The position numbers and the translations under genes were made by a program. Of a stretch of 64,000 nt of DNA, positions 27,987 through 36,581 are shown one piece after another (position 1 is the first letter of the stretch; the number at the start of each line of letters is the position of its first letter). Below the pieces are notes generated by a model. That model made no database searches. It had not been told where the DNA came from and worked only from the letters and a program-made list of their open reading frames with translations. The DNA comes from Clostridium beijerinckii (lineage in GTDB: Bacteria; Bacillota; Clostridia; Clostridiales; Clostridiaceae), in contig NZ_CP144906.1 of assembly GCF_036699995.1 (NCBI RefSeq), positions 2,185,001 through 2,249,000 on the forward strand, in the 5' to 3' direction.

Positions 27987-29315
27987 ATGAAAATTGTAGG
28001 TAATGGAAGACTAATAACTCAAAACAAGGAAAATCCATTTTTTGAAAATGGTGCATTAGTTATAAATGATGGTAAGATAATTGACTATGGAAATACTGAT
28101 GACATCTTAGATAAATATAATGAGGCAGAATATATAGATGCAAAAGGAAAAGTTATTATGCCAGGTCTTATAAATACTCACGGACATATATATAGCGCAT
28201 TTGCAAGAGGTATGAACTTAGATGGTCCAACATCTAAAAACTTCTTAGATATATTAAATAATTTATGGTGGAGATTAGATAAAAACTTATCTTTAGAAGA
28301 TATAAAGTATAGTGCTTACACAACATTGATGGATAGTTTAAAGTTTGGAGTAACAACATTTTTTGATCATCATGCAAGTCCAAATGCTGTTAAAGACAGC
28401 CTTTTTACAATTGGAAATGTAGCAGAAGAACTTGGGATAAGAACTTCGCTTTGTTACGAAGTATCTGATAGAGATGGAGAAGAAGTTTTAGAAAAGGGAA
28501 TTAAAGAAAATGTAGATTATATAAATTATTGCAATGAAAAGCATGATAATATGAAGTCTGCAATGTTTGGAATGCACGCAAGCTTTACGTTATCTGATGA
28601 ATCCTTAAAAAAATGTGTAAAGGAAGCTGAAAAGTTAAATTGCGGATATCATATTCATGTAGCTGAAGGATTAGCAGATGAAGAGCAATGTCTAGAAAAG
28701 CATGGCAAGAGAATAGTAGAGAGACTAAATGATTTTAATATATTAGGAGAAAAAACAATTGCAGTACATTGTGTGCATGCAAATGAAAATGAGCAAGAAT
28801 TACTTTTAAATACCAATACGTCTGTAGTGCATAATCCAGAATCAAATATGGGCAATGCAGTAGGTGTATCACCAGCACTTGAACTTATAAAGAAAGGTGT
28901 AACTGTGGGACTTGGAACAGATGGTTATACTCAAGATATGTTTGAGTCTATGAAGGTTGCCAATATAATTCATAAGCATAATTTAAAAGATCCATCAGTA
29001 GCTTGGAGTGAAGTACCTTTAATGCTATTTGAAAATAATAGAAGGATTGCAGAAAGGCACTTTTTGGGTAAATTTGGAATTGTTGAAAGAGGAGCTAATG
29101 GAGATGTGATAATAGTAGATTACAATCCATTAACGCCAATGAATGAAAGTAATTATAATTCACATATTTTATTTGGAATGATGGGAAAATCTGTAGACAC
29201 AACTATAGTAAATGGAAATGTTTTAGTTAGTAATGGTAAGCTTCTTAATGTTAACGAAGATGAAATATTAAATGAAGCTAGAAAAGTAAGTCAAAAGCTA
29301 TGGGATAGAATTTAA
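27987..29315 (+). CDS. ssnA: SsnA-type amidohydrolase
   Basis: This 442-residue amidohydrolase of the SsnA/chlorohydrolase group has GLINTHGHIYSAFARG (~54-69) with two metal-binding His, then HIHVAEG, AVHCVHANE and LGTDGYTQDMF motifs. SsnA belongs to the conserved ygeW-ygeX-ygeY-ygfK set and is expected to hydrolyse a purine-ring or amidine-type intermediate. The chosen ATG has GGAGG seven bases upstream; an upstream in-frame start lacks one. Folded repeat P lies immediately before it. Confidence 0.9.
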   Translation: MKIVGNGRLITQNKENPFFENGALVINDGKIIDYGNTDDILDKYNEAEYIDAKGKVIMPGLINTHGHIYSAFARGMNLDGPTSKNFLDILNNLWWRLDKNLSLEDIKYSAYTTLMDSLKFGVTTFFDHHASPNAVKDSLFTIGNVAEELGIRTSLCYEVSDRDGEEVLEKGIKENVDYINYCNEKHDNMKSAMFGMHASFTLSDESLKKCVKEAEKLNCGYHIHVAEGLADEEQCLEKHGKRIVERLNDFNILGEKTIAVHCVHANENEQELLLNTNTSVVHNPESNMGNAVGVSPALELIKKGVTVGLGTDGYTQDMFESMKVANIIHKHNLKDPSVAWSEVPLMLFENNRRIAERHFLGKFGIVERGANGDVIIVDYNPLTPMNESNYNSHILFGMMGKSVDTTIVNGNVLVSNGKLLNVNEDEILNEARKVSQKLWDRI

Positions 29316-29398
29316 TCAAAAAATATTTTGGAAATGAATATCTTTGTTAAAAGTAAATGTAATAAAAATAAAATATAACAAGATTAGGAGAATTAAAA

Positions 29399-29776
29399 AT
29401 GAAAAAAATGATTAATACTCAAAAGGCACCAGCAGCAATAGGACCATACTCTCAAGGAGTGGTAGTTCAAGGATTAGTATATACTTCAGGTCAACTACCA
29501 TTAAATCCGGAAACAAAAGTTTTAGAAACTGAAATAAAAACAGCGACTAAACAAAGTTTAGAAAATTGTAAAGCCATATTAGAAGAAGCAGGAACAAGTA
29601 TGGATAAAGTGCTTAAAACAACTGTATTTGTAAAAGATTTAAATGATTTTGCAGCAGTAAATGAAGTTTATGGAACATATTTTAAAGAAAATCCACCAGC
29701 AAGAAGTTGTGTCCAAATTGCTAAATTACCAATGGATGCAATTATTGAAATAGAAGTCATTGCAACAATGGAATAA
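29399..29776 (+). CDS. ridA: RidA-family reactive imine/enamine deaminase
   Basis: This 125-residue protein has the RidA hallmarks YTSGQLPLNP near the middle and the C-terminal RSCVQIAKLPMDAIIEIEV containing the key Arg. RidA removes 2-aminoacrylate and related imines. This fits here because diaminopropionate ammonia-lyase releases 2-aminoacrylate. Purine islands often carry a RidA paralogue. AGGAG precedes the ATG. Confidence 0.93.
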   Translation: MKKMINTQKAPAAIGPYSQGVVVQGLVYTSGQLPLNPETKVLETEIKTATKQSLENCKAILEEAGTSMDKVLKTTVFVKDLNDFAAVNEVYGTYFKENPPARSCVQIAKLPMDAIIEIEVIATME

Positions 29777-29856
29777 TATTACGATAGATTTATAAAAAGT
29801 GATAAGAGAATGGTGAGAATATTATTAAGAGAATATTTACGGTGGAAGGTGAAAAA

Positions 29857-30924
29857 ATGTTTGAAGACATATACAAGCAAATATTAATTGAAGTTAACAA
29901 CTGTAATCAGTGCGTAATGTTAACTTATCTTGATTTGCATAGTGAGAGACAAGGTTCCATTGTCAGAAAAGTTATTTTAACAAAGGAAGATATAGAAAAA
30001 AAGTCTCTTTCACTTAGCGACTATATTTACGAAAAAATATGTAGTTGTTTAGAAAGTGGGAAACTTGAATCTTTTAATATAGAAGAAAATGAGACTATTT
30101 TAATTGAACCATTCATCCCTAAACCACGTTTAATTGTTTTTGGCGGCGGTCACATAGCAAAACCTTTATCAGAATTTGCATCAAGAGCAGGTTTCTCTAT
30201 TACGGTTATAGATGATAGACCTTCCTTTGCTAATACAGTGCGATTTCCTGAAGCAGAAAAAGTTATTTGTGAAAATTTCGAGAAATCCTTTGATTTAATT
30301 AACTTAAAGAAGTCCGATTATGTAGTTATTATAACAAGAGGGCATAGATATGATGGAGTTGTTTTGCGTCAAGTCTTAAATCATGACCTTAGTTATGTTG
30401 GAATGATAGGCTCAAGGCGCAGAGTAAATGCTATGAGAAGCGAGCTATTAGAGGAGGGCTTTTCTAAAGAAAAGCTGGAATTGGTTAATGCTCCAATAGG
30501 TATAGAGATATATGCTATCACTCCAGATGAAATAGCTATTTCTATAGTAGCACAGCTTATAAGCTTTAAAAATAAGGGGGCTATGAGCAAGTTTGGTAAA
30601 AATTTTGCCATTCCAGAGTTTGATGCAGAAATATTAGAAAATATATCTAAAAAATCATCAGAACCTAAAGCACTTATAACTATACTGTCTTCTAAAGGAT
30701 CAGTTCCTAGAAAAGCAGGAGCTAAAATGTTGACTTATCCTGATGGCAGAACTATCGGAAGTATAGGCGGAGGATGTAGTGAATCGGGTGTATTGCAAAA
30801 GGCAAGAGAAATTATGCGAGAAAAAGGTTTTTATATAGAGCAAGTTGACATGACCGGTGATGTGGCTGAATCTGAAGGTATGGCATGTGGTGGAACTATG
30901 GAAGTGCTAATTGAAGTAATTTAG
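29857..30924 (+). CDS. XdhC-like molybdenum cofactor maturation protein with permuted domains
   Basis: This 355-residue protein contains both XdhC modules in reversed order. A Rossmann domain comes first (LIVFGGGHIAKPLSEFA near residue 90, then VVIITRGHRYDG and YVGMIGSRRR). The XdhC/CoxI domain comes last (ILSSKGSVPRKAGAKML near 275; GSIGGGCSESGV; MACGGTMEV at the end). Canonical XdhC has the CoxI part first. The family loads and sulfurates or selenates Moco for xanthine dehydrogenase. SD GGAAGGTG precedes the ATG. The selenium-type XDH gene follows after a permease. Confidence 0.85.
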   Translation: MFEDIYKQILIEVNNCNQCVMLTYLDLHSERQGSIVRKVILTKEDIEKKSLSLSDYIYEKICSCLESGKLESFNIEENETILIEPFIPKPRLIVFGGGHIAKPLSEFASRAGFSITVIDDRPSFANTVRFPEAEKVICENFEKSFDLINLKKSDYVVIITRGHRYDGVVLRQVLNHDLSYVGMIGSRRRVNAMRSELLEEGFSKEKLELVNAPIGIEIYAITPDEIAISIVAQLISFKNKGAMSKFGKNFAIPEFDAEILENISKKSSEPKALITILSSKGSVPRKAGAKMLTYPDGRTIGSIGGGCSESGVLQKAREIMREKGFYIEQVDMTGDVAESEGMACGGTMEVLIEVI

Positions 30925-31084
30925 GGACATGAAAATAAATAACAAGTCCAAAGTTGCTATGATTATTTTTCATCAGGTAAGGAGGCAAATTGCCCTCATA
31001 GCGGGCTATTAGGTCAATTGGGCGACGAAGGATGATGGAGAATAGGCTAGCAAATGGAAATGTTATTTTTTGAATGTGCCTTAG
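30923..31084 (+). repeat. Inverted-repeat element A, full copy
   Basis: This ~160-bp element has terminal inverted repeats: GACATGAAAATAAATAACAA on the left and TTATTTTTTGAATGTGCC on the right. The interior contains CTCATAGCGGGCTATTAGGT. It overlaps the stop codon region of the XdhC-like gene by two bases and ends before the permease SD. Confidence 0.75.
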
Positions 31085-31139
31085 GGAGAGTTAATTCCAT
31101 AACATTAATTATTACTAAATTTTATTGAGGAGGTTGATT

Positions 31140-32486
31140 ATGTCACAAAATAATATTAAAAAAGATGACAAAGTAAATGAAATGCTACCAGTAAGTCAGC
31201 TTGCTATTTTAGGATTACAACATGTACTAGCAATGTATGCAGGTGCAGTTGCAGTACCATTAATAATTGGCGGTGCTGTAGGTCTAACACCCGAGCAATT
31301 AGCATTTTTGGTGGCTGCAGATTTATTTACTTGTGGTATTGCAACTTTAATACAGGCGATTGGTATAGGTCCGTATGTTGGTATTAAGTTGCCAGCAATT
31401 TTAGGTTGTACATTTGCTGCAGTTGGTCCACTAATTATTATTGGCAAAAGTTTAGGAATGCAAACAGCGTATGGTTCTATAATAGTAGCTGCAATTATTG
31501 TTATATTAGTAGCGCCATTGTATGGAAAGATATTAAAGTTTTTCCCTACTGTTGTAACAGGAACAGTAGTTACAATGATAGGTCTTTCTTTAGTAAATGT
31601 AGGGGTTACTAGTATTGGTGGCGGTTCAGGAGCTAAAGATTTTGGAAGTGTAGACAACCTTATATTAGGATCATTTGTAATGATCATTGTTTTAATATCT
31701 AATAAATTTCTAAAGGGATTTTTTCAAGCAATTTCTGTTTTAAATGGTATTATTTTAGGAACAATAGTTGCTGCATTTATGGGAAAAGTAGATTTTTCAG
31801 TAGTAACAAATGCAAAATGGATAAGTATTGTTCATCCTTTTAATTTTGGATTACCTCAATTTGATATTGGTTCAATAATCATGATGACATTCGTTATGTT
31901 AACAGTAATGATTGAATCAACAGGTACATTTCTTGGAATTGGCAAGGTCTGTGAAAAGGTTATTACTGAAAAGGATATTGTACGTGGACTTAGAGCAGAA
32001 GCAATTTCAACATTTCTAGGAGGTATCTTTAATTCATTCCCATATACAACATTTAATCAGAACCTAGGACTTTTAGCTTTAAGTAAAGTAAAAAGCCGTT
32101 TTGTTGTTATAGCATCTGGTATTATTCTTATTTCACTAGGATTGATTCCTAAATTTGCGGCATTAGCTACTATTATTCCTCAGCCTGTTATAGGCGGAGC
32201 TACAACAATAATGTTTGCAATGGTTGCAGTCGCAGGTTTTCAAATGCTTCAAGGTGTAGATTTTAATAATAATGCAAATATGATGATTGTTGCTTGCTCT
32301 ATTGGTATAGGACTTGGAATTACTGCTGTACCTACGTTACTTGACCAAACACCAACATTTTTCAAGTCAATTTTTAGTAGTGGTATAGTTTCGGCATCAG
32401 TAACTGCCGTAATTCTAAATGCATTTTTGAATCATGGTAATAGGAATATTGAGAGCAGTATAAAGCAAAATTCGGTTTCAGAATGA
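31140..32486 (+). CDS. NCS2-family xanthine/urate permease
   Basis: This 448-residue transporter has about 14 membrane segments and UraA/XanQ-type motifs: GLQHVLAMYAGAVAVP at the N-terminus and a FNSFPYTTFNQNLGLL segment (~298-313) matching the NCS2 substrate motif region. It likely imports xanthine or urate for the neighbouring dehydrogenases. TGAGGAGG precedes the ATG at 31140. Two NCS2 permeases of different subfamilies are therefore present in the island. Confidence 0.92.
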   Translation: MSQNNIKKDDKVNEMLPVSQLAILGLQHVLAMYAGAVAVPLIIGGAVGLTPEQLAFLVAADLFTCGIATLIQAIGIGPYVGIKLPAILGCTFAAVGPLIIIGKSLGMQTAYGSIIVAAIIVILVAPLYGKILKFFPTVVTGTVVTMIGLSLVNVGVTSIGGGSGAKDFGSVDNLILGSFVMIIVLISNKFLKGFFQAISVLNGIILGTIVAAFMGKVDFSVVTNAKWISIVHPFNFGLPQFDIGSIIMMTFVMLTVMIESTGTFLGIGKVCEKVITEKDIVRGLRAEAISTFLGGIFNSFPYTTFNQNLGLLALSKVKSRFVVIASGIILISLGLIPKFAALATIIPQPVIGGATTIMFAMVAVAGFQMLQGVDFNNNANMMIVACSIGIGLGITAVPTLLDQTPTFFKSIFSSGIVSASVTAVILNAFLNHGNRNIESSIKQNSVSE

Positions 32487-32531
32487 ATCTTACAGATATC
32501 TAGCATACAACTTAAAGTTATTTGATAACTT

Positions 32532-32707
32532 ACCAAAATCAAATACATTTTTGTTTCTCAGGACTATGAAAATTTAAATGGAAGCTTACACTAACATTAG
32601 CTTGATCCCAATTTCATTGTGAAAAGCTAATGCAAACAAGCTTCTATTAAGTACTTATAGAAGCTTATTTTCAAATGCCTGCTCCACAAAAATGTACTTG
32701 ATTTCTA
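32532..32707 (+). repeat. Giant palindromic repeat H, copy 3
   Basis: The arms ACCAAAATCAAATACATTTT and AAAATGTACTTGATTTCT pair, with inner AAGCTTACACTAACATTAGC against GCTAATGCAAACAAGCTT. A ~50-bp tail at 32714-32765 is almost identical to the tail of copy 4. It occupies the gap before the fused XDH gene (32487-32910). Confidence 0.75.
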
Positions 32708-32910
32708 ATGAATATATGAACTTAAAGTTTTAACAACTTTGTAAATATGTTCATCTAATAAGTTGAATTCACAAGTTATTTATCTATATATTAAAATGTT
32801 AGAAACTATACTTAGCAAGTTCTTTTGAGAAATAATTTGCTAGAATTTATTTACAGATTTATACTATTTATAGTAAATACTGTTAAAAGATATTAAGTGG
32901 GAGGTTATTT

Positions 32911-35478
32911 ATGTTTAGATTAAATATAAATGGTAAAGATGAAGTATCTGAAATTGATAAATCTTTAATGTCTTTTTTAAGAGATGATTTGAGAATCACT
33001 TCTGTAAAAGATGGTTGCAGCGAAGGGACGTGTGGAGCATGTACCGTTTTAGTAGATGGGAAAAAAGTAAAGGCTTGCCTCCAAAAGATATCAAAATTCG
33101 AAGGAAAAAAGATTTTAACTGTTGAAGGATTAAGCTCTAGAGAAAAGGAAGTTTATGAACATTGTTTTGCAGAAGCAGGCGCAGTTCAATGTGGTTTTTG
33201 CATTCCTGGAATGGTAATCTCCGCAAAATCATTATTAGATATTAATCTTAAACCAACAAGAATAGATGTGAAAAAAGCAATTAATGGAAACCTTTGTAGA
33301 TGTACAGGCTATAAGAAAATTGAAGAAGCTATTTTAATGGCGGCAGAATATTTTAGGGACAATCTTAAAATTCCAACTGCTCCTACTGAATTGAAAATGG
33401 CACAGAAATTTAAACGTGTTGATGCAGCTGAAAAAATAAATGGGACAGGTATTTTTGTAGATGATATCGAAATATCTGGAATGTTATATGTAAAAGCAGT
33501 ACGTACAAAATATCCAAGAGCTATTATAAATAAAATTGATATAAAGAAAGCAGAAGCACATCCAGACTGCGCAAAAGTCTTACTTGCAAAAGATGTTCCA
33601 AACAATAAAATTGGACACATAAAGCAGGACTGGGATGTAATGATTGCTGAAGGAGATACAACTAGGTATGTAGGAGATGCATTGGCATTAGTAGCAACTT
33701 ACCATAAAGACAAACTTGATGAAGTATGTCAATTAGTTGAAATTGACTATACTGAATTGGAACCCATTACTTGTCCGACAGATGCTTTAAAGGCAGATGC
33801 ACCTCTAATCCATTCTGATGGAAATATTATGAGCCGTGATATTCTAAAACGGGGTAATGCTAATGAAGCAATTAAAAATTCTAAATATGTTGTAACAAGA
33901 AAATATAAGACACCATTTCAGGAACATGGATTTATGGAGCCAGAATGCGCAATAGCCATGCCTGAAGGAGAAGATGGCATATTGTTGTATTCTGGTTCAC
34001 AGTCTGTATATGATGAGCAACGTGAAATATCAAATATGCTGCAGATTCCTATGGAAAAAATCCATTGTCATTCACAACTTGTTGGAGGTGGATTTGGCGG
34101 CAAAGAAGACATGAGTGTTCAACATCATGCAGCATTAATGGCATGGTATACGAAAAAACCATGTAAAGTAAAATTCTCGAGACAGGAAAGTCTGGATTAT
34201 CATACTAAACGTCATCCAATGGAAATGGAGTTTACAACAGCTTGCGATGAAAATGGTTATTTGACAGCTATGAAAGGTGTTATTATTGCCGATACAGGTG
34301 CATATGCATCTCTTGGTGGGCCTGTATTACAAAGAGCATGTACTCACGCACCTGGACCATATAATTATCAGAATATTGATATCTTAGGAATGTCAGTTTA
34401 CACAAACAATGTTGTATCTGGCGCATTTAGAGGCTTTGGTGTAATACAAAGTTGTTTTGCTACTGAAAATAACATTAATCTACTTGCTGAAATGGTCGGA
34501 ATTTCACCATGGGAAATTCGTTATCGTAATGCAATTCGTCCTGGTCAGGTTTTGCCAAATGGTCAGATAGCAGATGAAAGTGTTGCTATGGCAGAGTGCT
34601 TGGAAGCCGTTAAGGATGTGTATGAATCAAATCCATATGCGGGTATTGCCATTGGATTCAAAAATAGCGGAACTGGTGTAGGTAATAAAGACATTGGGCG
34701 TTGTATTTTATCAATTGAAGATGGAAAAGTTCATATTCGAACTTCTGCAGCATGCATGGGGCAAGGGATTGCAACAATGTGCACTACTGTATTATGTGAG
34801 ACAACTGGGTTAGATCCGGTTCTTATTATACACGAAAGACCAGATACTATTCGTACACCTAACTCAGGAACTAGTACAGCTTCTAGACAAACTGTAGTAA
34901 CTGGAGAAGCTGTAAGACGAGCATCTGAAAAATTGAAAGCAGAATTAGATAAAGGCTTAGGGCTTGATGATTTAGAAGGCAGAGAATTTTATGGAGAGTA
35001 TTCTGCAAAGACAGACCCAATGGGATCTATAAAAGAAAATCCAATTAGTCATGTAAGCTATAGCTATGGAGCTCAAGTTGTTATTTTAAATGAAGAAGGA
35101 AAAGTTGAAAAAGTAGTTGCAGCATATGATGTTGGAACACCTGTTAATATTCAGTCTGTTGAAGGGCAGATTGAAGGTGGTATGGTTATGGGATTAGGTT
35201 ATGCTTTGACAGAAGAATTTAAAATTGAAGGAAGTTATCCTAAAACAAAACTAGGCACGCTAGGACTTATGAGAGCGACTGAGGCCCCTGAGCTTGAAGT
35301 TATTCTTGTGCAGAGCAAAAATAAAATTCCAGAGACTTATGGTGCCAAAGGTTGTGGAGAACTATGCTTGATTCCAACAGCTCCAGCTTGTTCCCTTGCT
35401 TACTATAGATTAGACGGAAAATTCCGTGCTCAGTTGCCACTAAAAGATACATTTTATAAAAAACAAAAGAATAAATAA
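32911..35478 (+). CDS. xdhD: Selenium-type fused xanthine dehydrogenase (2Fe-2S + molybdopterin domains)
   Basis: This 855-residue protein joins an N-terminal two-cluster [2Fe-2S] domain (GCSEGTCGACTVLVDG ~35-50; CGFCIPGM ~94-101; NLCRCTGY ~127-134) to the molybdopterin-binding catalytic domain (from ~165; GGGFGGKED ~393-401; SGAFRGFGV ~507-515). No FAD domain is present. The layout fits the selenium-dependent xanthine dehydrogenase subfamily and E. coli XdhD. It probably oxidises hypoxanthine/xanthine or acts in reverse on urate. Selenium use is a family inference; no selenocysteine codon is needed. GGGAGG precedes the ATG. Confidence 0.92.
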   Translation: MFRLNINGKDEVSEIDKSLMSFLRDDLRITSVKDGCSEGTCGACTVLVDGKKVKACLQKISKFEGKKILTVEGLSSREKEVYEHCFAEAGAVQCGFCIPGMVISAKSLLDINLKPTRIDVKKAINGNLCRCTGYKKIEEAILMAAEYFRDNLKIPTAPTELKMAQKFKRVDAAEKINGTGIFVDDIEISGMLYVKAVRTKYPRAIINKIDIKKAEAHPDCAKVLLAKDVPNNKIGHIKQDWDVMIAEGDTTRYVGDALALVATYHKDKLDEVCQLVEIDYTELEPITCPTDALKADAPLIHSDGNIMSRDILKRGNANEAIKNSKYVVTRKYKTPFQEHGFMEPECAIAMPEGEDGILLYSGSQSVYDEQREISNMLQIPMEKIHCHSQLVGGGFGGKEDMSVQHHAALMAWYTKKPCKVKFSRQESLDYHTKRHPMEMEFTTACDENGYLTAMKGVIIADTGAYASLGGPVLQRACTHAPGPYNYQNIDILGMSVYTNNVVSGAFRGFGVIQSCFATENNINLLAEMVGISPWEIRYRNAIRPGQVLPNGQIADESVAMAECLEAVKDVYESNPYAGIAIGFKNSGTGVGNKDIGRCILSIEDGKVHIRTSAACMGQGIATMCTTVLCETTGLDPVLIIHERPDTIRTPNSGTSTASRQTVVTGEAVRRASEKLKAELDKGLGLDDLEGREFYGEYSAKTDPMGSIKENPISHVSYSYGAQVVILNEEGKVEKVVAAYDVGTPVNIQSVEGQIEGGMVMGLGYALTEEFKIEGSYPKTKLGTLGLMRATEAPELEVILVQSKNKIPETYGAKGCGELCLIPTAPACSLAYYRLDGKFRAQLPLKDTFYKKQKNK

Positions 35479-35545
35479 TATATAAAAGGAAGTATTTATT
35501 CTTTTATAGATACTCAAATTTAAAACTAGATTTATGTGGAAACTT

Positions 35546-35735
35546 ACCGAAATTATAAATATTTTGATTCCGAAAAACTATGAAAATATCGCTGAAGGTT
35601 CTAAGTAGCAGGTTGCAGCCACTTTAGCATGCTCCAACTTTCAGCTTGACAAGCTAAAATGGAACAACCTACTGCTAAGAACCTTTAACAGCTCACTTTC
35701 AAATGTTTTCTACACAAATATATTTATAATTTCTA
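35546..35735 (+). repeat. Giant palindromic repeat H, copy 4
   Basis: The inner arms GAAGGTTCTAAGTAGCAGGT and ACCTACTGCTAAGAACCTTT pair almost perfectly, as do CACTTTAGC and GCTAAAATG. The tail at 35742-35797 repeats that of copy 3. It fills the 35479-35840 gap before the MocA-like gene. Confidence 0.75.
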
Positions 35736-35840
35736 GTGAAGATATGAACTTAAAGTTTTAGCAACTTTGTAAATATGTTCATCTAATAAGTCGAATTCTT
35801 AAATTATTTATCTATATTACTAGGAAAGGAAGATTCTTAG

Positions 35841-36452
35841 ATGAAAACTAATGGCATTATAGTGGCTGCTGGTTTATCTAGCCGTATGAAGGCATTTAAA
35901 CCACTCCTGAAATTGAAAGAAAAAACTATAATTGAATACAGTATTGATAGTATGCTTAATGCTGGAGTGAATCAAATCGTTGTAGTTTTGGGATTTAATG
36001 CTGAAGAAGTTGAGACTTTACTACGTAATAAATATGATTGTTCACAATTAACATTTATATACAATGAAAAATATGCTGAAACGGACATGCTTGCATCTGT
36101 TAAGCTTGGAGTACTAGCATTGGATAACTGTGATGCCTTTTATCTTCTTCCGGGAGATATGCCAGCAATTGAAACAAAAACTTTCCTTATGGTGAAAGAT
36201 TCAATAAACAGAACAGGTGCTATGGTGGCTTTTCCTACTATTAATGGACAACGAAAACATCCACCTTTGATTTCTTGGAAATGCATAGATTTTATTATTA
36301 ATTTTCATGGAGATGGGGGGCTTAGAGAATTATGGAATCAGCTTGAAGACCAAATAGTAACAGTTCCTGTTGAGGATTTTGGGTGTACGATAGATGCAGA
36401 TACAAAGGAAGATTACAATAGGTTGGTACATTATATGGATGAAAAGAATTGA
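35841..36452 (+). CDS. MocA-like molybdenum cofactor nucleotidyltransferase
   Basis: This 203-residue NTP transferase has VAAGLSSRMKAFKPLLKL at the N-terminus (nucleotide-binding loop with Arg and the conserved Lys) and a metal-binding LLPGDMPAI motif (~98-106). MocA relatives attach CMP to molybdopterin for xanthine dehydrogenase-type enzymes; the YgfJ/MocA branch is linked to selenium-dependent molybdenum hydroxylases. It lies between the two XDH loci, which supports this role. AAAGGAAG precedes the ATG. Confidence 0.88.
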   Translation: MKTNGIIVAAGLSSRMKAFKPLLKLKEKTIIEYSIDSMLNAGVNQIVVVLGFNAEEVETLLRNKYDCSQLTFIYNEKYAETDMLASVKLGVLALDNCDAFYLLPGDMPAIETKTFLMVKDSINRTGAMVAFPTINGQRKHPPLISWKCIDFIINFHGDGGLRELWNQLEDQIVTVPVEDFGCTIDADTKEDYNRLVHYMDEKN

Positions 36453-36581
36453 GATTTTAATATATTAAAATTGGATTTTAAGTAAGGAAATACATTGCAA
36501 ATATTTTTGTAAGATAACATAAAGTTAAAGACTTTGAAATTTTGCAAAAAATAATTAGTAGATATATGGGAGGCGCTATGT

